Part shown: piece by piece, positions 5,470-11,411 of the stretch
Numbering within the stretch: position 1 is the first letter of the stretch
Layout: each line of letters begins with the position of its first letter
Assembly (NCBI GenBank): GCA_027346205.1
Contig: DAIESR010000526.1
Location: 1-11,411, forward strand
Origin: Beijerinckiaceae bacterium
GTDB lineage: Bacteria > Pseudomonadota > Alphaproteobacteria > Rhizobiales > Beijerinckiaceae
Direction of reading: 5' to 3'
DNA: 11,411 nucleotides
The notes under the pieces: model-generated
The model's database searches: none
What the model was told of the DNA's origin: nothing
The model's input: only the letters and a program-made list of their open reading frames with translations
Position numbers and translations under genes: made by a program

Positions 5470-8400
5470 TGGCTATCAATGTCTCTGCTTGGTCAATCCG
5501 TAAGCCATTACCGGCGATCGTTTTTGCGCTTGTGTTTCTTGCCCTCGGCGTGGCGAGTTTCAAGAAGTTGCCGATCACGCTGCTGCCTAATGTCGATCCT
5601 CCCGTCGTATCGGTGGTGATCACGGAGTTCGGCGCGGCGCCATCCGAGCTCGAATCACAAGTCACCAAGCCGGTCGAAGATGCGGTGGCCGGCGTCGAGG
5701 GGGTGAAGCACATCGTCTCTTCGATCAGCGACGGTGTGTCGGCGACGACGATTATGTTCGGCCTCGATGTGAACACGGGCCGGGCGCTGAACGACGTCAA
5801 GGACGCGATCACCCGTATTCGGGGGAGTTTGTCCCCATCGATTTCTGAACCGCTGATCCGGCGAGTTGACGCCGTCGGTCTCGGCATCGTGACCTATGCC
5901 GCAGTGTCGAACAGCAAGACACCGGAGCAATTGTCCTATTTTGTCGACGATGTGGTCGCTCGTAAGCTTCAGGATGTGCGGGGCGTCAGCTCCGTGGAGC
6001 GAATCGGCGGGGTCGAGCGGGAAATATTGGTGTCGCTCAATCCCGACCGGCTTCTGGCGTTCGGCTTGACGGCTGCCGATGTGAGCCGCCGACTGCGCGG
6101 CATCAATGAGGATGTCGCTGGAGGCCGCGCCGACATTGGCGGTCAAGATCAGGCGATCAGGACGCTTGCGGGAGCGCGGAGCCTCGCGCAACTTGCCGGT
6201 ACGATGATCAGTCTGCCGAAGGGTGGCGTGGTTCGTCTCGACGATCTCGGTGTCGTCACCGACACGATCGCCGAGCCGCACCGTTTTGCGCGTTTGAACG
6301 GCGAGCCCATTGTCGGCTTCAGCATTCTGCGTGCGAAGGGCGCGAGCGATGTCACGGTGGCGGCCGGCGTCAAGAAGGTGATCGATGAGATCAAAGTCGA
6401 ACATCCCGATGTCGAGCTCAAACTCATAGACACCTCCGTCCATTATACCGAGGGGAATTACGAATCCGCGCTGCACACCTTGTTCGAAGGCGCCGTGCTG
6501 GCGGTGATCGTCGTTTTCGTGTTCCTGCGCGACCTGCGTGCGACGGTTATTGCGGCGATCGCTTTGCCTTTGTCGATCATCCCGGCTTTCTGGGTGATGG
6601 ACATGCTCGGCTTTTCGCTGAACCTCGTGAGCTTGCTCGCGATCACGCTGGCGACCGGTATTCTCGTCGACGACGCGATCGTCGAGATCGAGAATATTGT
6701 TCGCCATATGCGGATGGGGAAGTCTGCCTTTCAGGCGGCGCTCGATGCGGCGGACGAGATCGGCCTCGCGGTGATCGCCATCAGTCTGACGATTGTCGCA
6801 GTCTTCGCGCCGGTGAGCTTTATCGGCAATATCGCCGGACAATATTTCAAGCAATTCGGGCTCACGGTTGCGGCGGAGGTCATGTTCTCGCTTCTCGCGG
6901 CGCGGCTGATCACTCCCATGCTCGCCGCCTATTTCCTCAAGGCGCATCCTCACGAGGACACCGAAGGGCCGATAACCCAGCGCTATGGTCGCTTGGTCGA
7001 ATGGTCGGTAGTCAATCGTTATAAGACCGTGCTTATCGGTCTCATGCTCTTCACCGCTTCCATCTTGAGCATCACAACGAATCTCGTGTCGCGCGATTTC
7101 CAACCGACGCAGGATTCCGGCCGTTCGCATCTTGCGATCGAATTACCCGCGGGTTCGCAACTCGACGACACGCGTCGGGCGACAGATCGTGTCGCCGAGG
7201 TGCTGCATAAGCGGCCCGAGGTGGCGAGCGTCTTCATCGACGGCGGGCGCATCGCCCCCGGGGCGCCGGAAGTGCGCAAAGCGCAGCTCACTATAAATTA
7301 TGTCGCGAAGAGCGATCGTAAGTTGTCTGTGCAGCAATTACAGGCACTGATCACCAAGGATCTCGATAATATTCCCGATATCCAACATTGGTTCGTCGAT
7401 GATTATGGTGCGCGGCCGGTATCGCGCATTTTCACGGGACCGGACGGCGCGGCTGTGACGAAATTTGTCGCTGCGCTCGCGCGCCAGATGCACAGCATTC
7501 CTCTGATTACCAATATCGTTGCATCGACGGGGCTCGAACGGCCGGAACTGCACATTAAGCCGAACCGTGATCTCGCAGCGAGACTCGGAGTATCGACTGA
7601 AAGTCTTGCCGAGACGATCCGCATTGCGACGATCGGCGATGTCGGGCCTGCACTCGCCAAGTTCAACGACAATGGCCGTCTCATCCCCATCCGCGCGAAG
7701 CTTGACGACAGGGCGCGCGGCAATCTGCAGGTGCTCGAGAATCTCAAAGTTCCGACCGGTGCGGGAAGTCCGGTGCCGCTCGGGACGATCGCCAACATCC
7801 AGTTCGGACAAGGGCCAGTCAGCATCAATCGCTACGATCGTGCCCGCTCGGCAACCATCCAAGCGGATCTCGTCGGCAATGCCGCGCTCGGCGATGTCGA
7901 GGAAGCGCTCAACAAGCTCCCGCTCATGCAGCATCTGCCACCGGGCGTGAAAGTCCGAAAATCGGCCAATGCCGAAGCGATGGATGATCTGAGCAGCGGC
8001 TTTACCGAAGCGATGCGCAATGGCCTCATCATGGTCTATGCCGTCCTGGTGCTCCTATTCGCAAGTTTCTTGCAGCCGATCACCATTCTCTTCTCACTTC
8101 CCTTGTCGATCGGCGGTGCCATTCTCGCGCTGCTCGTGACCGGCCGTCCGCTCAGCATGCCAGTGATCATCGGCCTTTTGATGCTGATGGGCATTGTGAC
8201 GAAGAATGCGATCATGATCGTCGACTTCTCCATCGAGGCGATGCAGAAGGGTGTGGCGCGCACGACCGCTGTCGTCGAGGCCGGCAAGAAGCGGGCGCGG
8301 CCGATTATCATGACGACCATTGCCATGATTGCCGGCATGGTGCCGAGCGCGCTCGGCATAGGTGCTGGCGGCGAGTTCCGCTCGCCCATGGCCATTGCCG

Positions 8401-8600
8401 TTATCGGTGGTCTTCTCGTCTCGACCTTGCTGTCGCTCCTTTTCGTTCCCGCCTTCTTCGCGGTGATGGACGATCTGCGGCTGCTGATGAAACGCGGCTG
8501 GGATTCCATCACGGCAGGCCAAAAGGACGAGCCGGATATGGACGACACCGACATGGGCTTGATGCCTAAGCCTGGTTCCATGAGCGGTCCTGCCGAGTGA
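5469..8600 (+). CDS. RND multidrug efflux inner-membrane permease (HAE-1/AcrB-type)
   Basis: This is a 1043-residue proton-driven pump of the AcrB/MexB class, full length for the family. TM1 is near residues 12-30 (PLPAIVFALVFLALGVASF), followed by the periplasmic porter and docking loop with the conserved LPITLLPNVDPP block. TM2-TM6 lie near 338-490, a second large periplasmic loop near 540-850, and TM8-TM12 near 852-1000. The proton-relay residues are present: D401-D402 in TM4 (GILVDDAIVEIEN), K912 in TM10 (GIVTKNAIMIVDF) and a Thr pair at 949-950 in TM11 (RPIIMTTIAMIAG). The C-terminal tail (about 1015-1043) is rich in Asp, Pro and Met. Translation is probably coupled to the adaptor through the ATGA overlap. 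Substrate cannot be told from sequence; export of drugs, detergents or lipids are all possible. Heavy-metal (CusA-type) pumping is less likely given the DD and TKN motifs. Confidence 0.95.
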   Translation: MAINVSAWSIRKPLPAIVFALVFLALGVASFKKLPITLLPNVDPPVVSVVITEFGAAPSELESQVTKPVEDAVAGVEGVKHIVSSISDGVSATTIMFGLDVNTGRALNDVKDAITRIRGSLSPSISEPLIRRVDAVGLGIVTYAAVSNSKTPEQLSYFVDDVVARKLQDVRGVSSVERIGGVEREILVSLNPDRLLAFGLTAADVSRRLRGINEDVAGGRADIGGQDQAIRTLAGARSLAQLAGTMISLPKGGVVRLDDLGVVTDTIAEPHRFARLNGEPIVGFSILRAKGASDVTVAAGVKKVIDEIKVEHPDVELKLIDTSVHYTEGNYESALHTLFEGAVLAVIVVFVFLRDLRATVIAAIALPLSIIPAFWVMDMLGFSLNLVSLLAITLATGILVDDAIVEIENIVRHMRMGKSAFQAALDAADEIGLAVIAISLTIVAVFAPVSFIGNIAGQYFKQFGLTVAAEVMFSLLAARLITPMLAAYFLKAHPHEDTEGPITQRYGRLVEWSVVNRYKTVLIGLMLFTASILSITTNLVSRDFQPTQDSGRSHLAIELPAGSQLDDTRRATDRVAEVLHKRPEVASVFIDGGRIAPGAPEVRKAQLTINYVAKSDRKLSVQQLQALITKDLDNIPDIQHWFVDDYGARPVSRIFTGPDGAAVTKFVAALARQMHSIPLITNIVASTGLERPELHIKPNRDLAARLGVSTESLAETIRIATIGDVGPALAKFNDNGRLIPIRAKLDDRARGNLQVLENLKVPTGAGSPVPLGTIANIQFGQGPVSINRYDRARSATIQADLVGNAALGDVEEALNKLPLMQHLPPGVKVRKSANAEAMDDLSSGFTEAMRNGLIMVYAVLVLLFASFLQPITILFSLPLSIGGAILALLVTGRPLSMPVIIGLLMLMGIVTKNAIMIVDFSIEAMQKGVARTTAVVEAGKKRARPIIMTTIAMIAGMVPSALGIGAGGEFRSPMAIAVIGGLLVSTLLSLLFVPAFFAVMDDLRLLMKRGWDSITAGQKDEPDMDDTDMGLMPKPGSMSGPAE

Positions 8601-8694
8601 CGCGCGCTATATCTTGATAAGATTGTAGCCGTTTCGTTTCCATGCGGCGATGCTGCGAGGGTGCGCGCGGAAGATTTTCGGCGAGATTTTTCAA

Positions 8695-9675
8695 ATGAGG
8701 GACCATTGGCCACGGAGCCGGCCGGTCCTCGACCTCGATTTTGCGACGGTCGAGAGGCTGATCGCGCCTATGTTCCCAGGCTGCCGGCTCATCGAAATGG
8801 CGGTGGTCCCCGGCGGCTTGACGAACACGAATTTTCGGCTGCGGCTCGCCGATCGTCCCACGTCTCTATTGCTGCGCGTCTATCAACGCAGCGGCGACCT
8901 CGCGCATAAGGAAATGGCACTCTGCCATATGGTGGAAAAAGAGGTGCCGGTTCCACCCTTCCTGCATTTCGCGCCCGAAAATCCCGTCACCGGGCATGCT
9001 TTCGCAGTGATGGACTGGATCGAAGCGGAGCCGCTCGAGTCATGCCTGCTGTCGCTCGACGCAGCGGCGCTTTCAGGCCTCGGCACTGCGATCGGTCACA
9101 CACTCGCGGCCATCCATCGCTTCACCTATGATTTCTTCGGCTTTTTCGATGCCAATCTGAATGTGCCGATACCAATCGATCTCAGTGGCAGGGGGCTCAT
9201 TGCCTATCTTCACGAATGCCTGGTCGAGGGGCAGGGCGGCGCGCGGCTCGGCGAAAAGCTCACGGCCGATGTGTTCGCTTTCGCCGAGCGTGCGGGTCAT
9301 CGTGTCGAGGCATGGCAACAGCGCGCCTGCCTCGTCCATGGCGATTTCAACGCCTCGAATATTTTGATCCGGCAAGATGCTGCAAGCACGGCTTGTGAGG
9401 TCGCCGCGATCATTGATTGGGAATTCGCCTTCGTCGGTGCGCACGGTTTCGATTTCGGCAATCTGCTGCGTCCGCCGCTCGATCGCTCCGTGGAATTCAT
9501 TGCCGGTTTAGAGCAGGGCTATCGTACCGGAGGCGGTGACATGCCGGCTGATTGGCAGCATATCGCGAGGATCACCGATCTTTTTTCCTTCGCCGATATT
9601 CTGCACCATCCCGAGACGAGCGACGCTGTCATCGAAGACGCGAAATATGCCATCCGTAGGCTCATCGAAGAATAG
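8695..9675 (+). CDS. Phosphotransferase of the aminoglycoside/choline kinase family
   Basis: This ATP-dependent small-molecule kinase of the APH fold has an unknown substrate. From ATG 8695 it has 326 residues. The N-terminal lobe has a nucleotide-loop-like segment VVPGGLTNTNFRL (about 37-49) and a strand SLLLRVYQRSG carrying basic residues that could contact phosphate. The C-terminal lobe has the catalytic loop VHGDFNASNILI (H215, G216, D217, N222) and the metal-binding IIDWEFAFVG (D241). The start is chosen because GGCGAG (8680-8685) lies nine bases upstream; an in-frame ATG at 8650 has no ribosome binding site and gives a Cys/Arg-rich extension. It lies 94 bases after the pump gene on the same strand, so it may be cotranscribed, and its stop faces the convergent crp-like gene. 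Choline, ethanolamine, amino sugar or thiamine kinase activity are alternatives. True aminoglycoside resistance is not implied. Confidence 0.82.
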   Translation: MRDHWPRSRPVLDLDFATVERLIAPMFPGCRLIEMAVVPGGLTNTNFRLRLADRPTSLLLRVYQRSGDLAHKEMALCHMVEKEVPVPPFLHFAPENPVTGHAFAVMDWIEAEPLESCLLSLDAAALSGLGTAIGHTLAAIHRFTYDFFGFFDANLNVPIPIDLSGRGLIAYLHECLVEGQGGARLGEKLTADVFAFAERAGHRVEAWQQRACLVHGDFNASNILIRQDAASTACEVAAIIDWEFAFVGAHGFDFGNLLRPPLDRSVEFIAGLEQGYRTGGGDMPADWQHIARITDLFSFADILHHPETSDAVIEDAKYAIRRLIEE

Positions 9676-9689
9676 TTCAGCCGCTTAGA

Positions 9690-10364
9690 TCAGGTAAATT
9701 GGGTCTCGCGCGCGAGCCTTTGCATGTCGAGAAGAATGATGCGGCCGCGGTGCAGATTGAGGATGCCGGCGCGCCGCCAGATCTGCAATTGCCGATTGAC
9801 GCTTTCCCGCGCCGCGCCGACATAATGCGCGAGCTGCTCCTGCGAGATGACGACTTCTCTGCCATAGTCTTGGCCCAGCAGCTCGATCCTGCGCGCGAGC
9901 CGCACCGACAATGGCAAGAGCGTCGCCTCCTCGACACGATCGCTGACCCAGCGCAGCCTTTCGCAGAGGAATTCGATGACGCGGATGGCGATACGCGGAT
10001 CTTTCTCGAGCAGAGCGAGGAAATCGCTTCGCCGCAGGATGAAAAGCTCCGAGGCTTCGGTCGCCACCGCATCGGCGGTGCGCTCATGCCCGTCGAAGAG
10101 GGCGATCTCGCCGAAGAGGTCGCCGGGGCCGAGCAGGTTCAGCGTGAGGACTTCACCGCTCTTCGTCCCGGTTTCAATGCGGATCTGCCCGCGTCGGATA
10201 CCATAGAGCGCGTCGCCTTCATCGCCTTTGGTGAACAGCGTTTCTCCGGCGGTGAGATGGCGGGTGCGGCAGAGCCCGGCGAGGCGCGCGATCGTCGCGG
10301 CATCGAAACCCGAAAAGAAGCTGTTTGTCCGCAGCAGCGTGGAGAAATCGATCGGTCTCGACAT
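9690..10364 (-). CDS. Crp/Fnr-family transcriptional regulator, Crp-type
   Basis: The 224-residue product joins a cyclic-nucleotide-binding beta-roll to a winged helix-turn-helix, the standard Crp layout and length. The phosphate-binding cassette GEIALFDGHERTADAV (about 85-100) has E86, R95 and T96, matching the Glu, Arg and Ser/Thr that hold cAMP in E. coli Crp. A dimer helix (about 122-145) follows, then the HTH (about 173-195, ISQEQLAHYVGAARESVNRQL). Only two cysteines (C32, C134) are present and there is no N-terminal cysteine cluster, so an FNR-type oxygen sensor is unlikely. A strong ribosome binding site (GGGAGGGA, eight bases upstream) supports the start. The gene lies 67 bases downstream of the cyclase gene on the same strand, so the cyclase may make its ligand. 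cGMP or another cyclic nucleotide remains possible. Confidence 0.92.
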   Translation of the reverse strand: MSRPIDFSTLLRTNSFFSGFDAATIARLAGLCRTRHLTAGETLFTKGDEGDALYGIRRGQIRIETGTKSGEVLTLNLLGPGDLFGEIALFDGHERTADAVATEASELFILRRSDFLALLEKDPRIAIRVIEFLCERLRWVSDRVEEATLLPLSVRLARRIELLGQDYGREVVISQEQLAHYVGAARESVNRQLQIWRRAGILNLHRGRIILLDMQRLARETQFT

Positions 10365-10371
10365 GCCGCAA

Positions 10372-10381
10372 TCCCTCCCTC
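10372..10381 (-). promoter_or_regulatory. Strong ribosome binding site of the crp-like gene
   Basis: Read on the minus strand, GAGGGAGGGA is purine-rich and includes GGAGG-like matches, seven to eight bases before ATG 10364-10362. It fixes this start and suggests that the regulator is translated efficiently and independently of the cyclase. Confidence 0.6.
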
Positions 10382-10421
10382 AAATCGACGCGCATCTCGT
10401 GTGATGCCGGCATGGCATTAT

Positions 10422-10435
10422 CTGACCTCGGTCAA
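10422..10435 (-). promoter_or_regulatory. Candidate Crp/Fnr-type operator before the crp-like gene
   Basis: Read on the minus strand the site is TTGAC-CGAG-GTCAG, an inverted repeat with arms TGACC and GGTCA. Its half-site spacing resembles the FNR/FixK type (TTGAT-N4-ATCAA) more than the Crp type (TGTGA-N6-TCACA). It overlaps the cyclase stop codon and lies 58 bases upstream of the crp-like start, so it could serve for autoregulation or for control by an FNR/FixK protein. No -35/-10 pair is clear beside it. Confidence 0.35.
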
Positions 10436-11411
10436 CGGAGCGCGAGTATCTCATGCGCTTCGACCGGGAGTCGAAAACCTTTCAGATTAAGAGGCAGCAG
10501 CGGCTGTGTATGAAAGTGGGCTTCGACCACCGCCCTGATGTGCCGATCGACGAGGATCTGGCCGGATTTGGCTTCGTCGCAAAGGCGCGAGGCGAGATTG
10601 GTGACGTTGCCGATCGCCGCATAATCGAAACGACGATCAAAGCCGATCTTGCCGAGCGTTGCTGGTCCGACCGCGATGCCGATGCCAAAGCCGAGTTCAT
10701 GGCCGCGTCCGCGCCAGACATGCGCGAGCTTCTCGATATGGGCGCGCATATCGACGGCGAGCCGCACCGCGCGGAGCGTATGATCCGCGCAGGGCAGGGG
10801 ATCATTGAAAAGGGTCAAGAGCCCATCGCCGGCAAAGCGCTCCAGGGTGCCCTCATAGCGATGGATAAGCTCGCCGAGGGCCTGATGGAACTCGTGCAGC
10901 ACTGTCATGACCTGATCGGGCTCTGCCGCTTCGGTGAAGGCGGTGAAGCCACGCAGATCGCAGAAGAGAACCGTTACTTCACGGCGATGGCTCGCCAGAA
11001 GCGTGTCCGAGTCGCCGCTCGCGGCGATCACATCGGCGACCTGCGGCGCAAGAAAACGCTTGAGCCGGCTGATGCGTTCGATCTCGGCCACCTGCTCGGC
11101 GACACGCGCGGCGAGCAGGCGATTCCAGCGCGCGAGTTCATCCGCCTGTTCGGCGAGCAGAACGGCCTGGTTCTGCACCTGATCATGCAGCGCCTTGATG
11201 CGCAGCATCGAGCGCACGCGCGCGACGAGCGCGGATTGGTCGAGCGGCTTGGTCAGATAATCGTCGCCGCCCGAATCAAGCCCCGCGACGACATCTTTCT
11301 GGTCGGATTTCGCGGTCAGCAGAAGGACGGGGATGAAGCCGAGCGAAGGATCGGCCTTGATCTCTTTGAGCACTGAAATGCCGTCGAGTTTCGGCATCAT
11401 GATGTCGAGCA
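10432..11411 (-). CDS. Response regulator fused to a class III adenylate/guanylate cyclase (N-terminus cut by window edge)
   Basis: A phosphorelay receiver is joined to a cyclase that would make a cyclic nucleotide when the receiver is phosphorylated. The frame stays open to the right edge, so the start lies outside. The receiver part includes LDIMMPKLDG (the likely phosphoacceptor Asp is codon 11404-11406), LLLTAK and the conserved Lys in DYLTKPLD. Counting from the Met at 11400, residues about 70-115 form a coiled-coil-like linker ending SRLKRFLAPQVADVI. The class III cyclase follows (about 140-290), with metal-binding D148 (FCDLRGFT) and D192 (FAGDG), and transition-state N268 and R272 (TNLASRL). 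Residues at the purine-selecting positions look like R188 and A261, not the usual Lys/Asp (ATP) or Glu/Cys (GTP) pairs, so the nucleotide cannot be assigned. The Crp-type regulator gene follows 67 bases downstream. A histidine kinase partner may lie beyond the edge. Confidence 0.92.
   Translation of the reverse strand, partial: LDIMMPKLDGISVLKEIKADPSLGFIPVLLLTAKSDQKDVVAGLDSGGDDYLTKPLDQSALVARVRSMLRIKALHDQVQNQAVLLAEQADELARWNRLLAARVAEQVAEIERISRLKRFLAPQVADVIAASGDSDTLLASHRREVTVLFCDLRGFTAFTEAAEPDQVMTVLHEFHQALGELIHRYEGTLERFAGDGLLTLFNDPLPCADHTLRAVRLAVDMRAHIEKLAHVWRGRGHELGFGIGIAVGPATLGKIGFDRRFDYAAIGNVTNLASRLCDEAKSGQILVDRHIRAVVEAHFHTQPLLPLNLKGFRLPVEAHEILALR

Noticed and set aside
5655..7130. A 491-codon open frame on the minus strand inside the RND pump gene
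   Set aside because: It is fully antisense to a pump gene with clear family motifs. Its product is rich in Arg, His and Asp with no domain, as expected for the mirror frame of a GC-rich gene.
8610..8640. A small AT-rich hairpin (ATCTT-GAT-AAGAT) after the pump gene, considered as a terminator or promoter
   Set aside because: The stem is only five AT-rich pairs without a T-run, and no convincing -35/-10 pair is formed.
9705..9716. A perfect 12-bp palindrome CTCGCGCGCGAG near the convergent ends of the kinase and crp-like genes, considered as a terminator
   Set aside because: It lies inside the crp-like coding region, has no T-run on either strand and is made of CG repeats that arise easily in such GC-rich DNA.
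9699..10490. A 263-codon plus-strand frame opposite the crp-like gene
   Set aside because: It is antisense to a full-length Crp-type regulator with a strong ribosome binding site. Its composition is that of a mirror frame.
10453..11376. A 307-codon plus-strand open frame opposite the cyclase gene
   Set aside because: The minus strand carries unmistakable receiver and cyclase motifs. The plus-strand product has no recognisable fold and is a shadow.

Overview
This window is high-GC DNA that reads as a chromosomal segment of an alphaproteobacterium, most likely in the Hyphomicrobiales/Rhizobiales (Beijerinckiaceae, Methylocystaceae or Bradyrhizobium-like). That guess rests on three things: the nagZ-scpA-scpB gene order at the left edge, a hopanoid C-2 methylase-like radical SAM gene, and an alphaproteobacterial-style cyclase/Crp pair at the right edge. 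No species can be named from sequence reading alone.

Layout, left to right. Bases 1-101 are the C-terminal end of a gene that is probably nagZ. scpA and scpB follow on the + strand; they encode the kleisin and winged-helix partners of SMC condensin. A tandem pair of 37-bp-spaced palindromic repeats (1870-1939) sits in the gap where scpB meets a convergent gene. That gene, on the - strand, encodes a B12-binding radical SAM protein closely resembling HpnP (1937-3526). Next is about 1 kb (3527-4539) without a convincing gene. It contains two long nested inverted repeats (3782-3832 and 3852-3893) and several smaller hairpins, and it separates the radical SAM gene from a divergent efflux operon. 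The operon is a signal-peptide-bearing periplasmic adaptor (4540-5469) overlapping by one base an RND inner-membrane pump of the HAE-1 type (5469-8600). A phosphotransferase of the aminoglycoside/choline kinase fold (8695-9675) follows on the same strand. The right end is on the - strand: a response regulator fused to a class III nucleotidyl cyclase (10432-11411, cut by the window edge), followed by a Crp-type regulator (9690-10364).

How the genes relate. ScpA and ScpB act with an SMC protein encoded elsewhere. The adaptor and pump form a two-component export module with no outer-membrane factor in the window. The adaptor appears to lack the coiled-coil hairpin that usually docks such a factor. 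The cyclase and Crp protein look like a local second-messenger module: phosphorelay input, cyclic nucleotide output, and a cyclic-nucleotide-binding transcription factor made from the next gene. An inverted repeat lies just before that factor's gene.

I found no clear previously undescribed multi-gene system. The best candidates for novelty are the structured non-coding block at 3782-4379, the hairpin-less adaptor, and the atypical purine-pocket residues of the cyclase.
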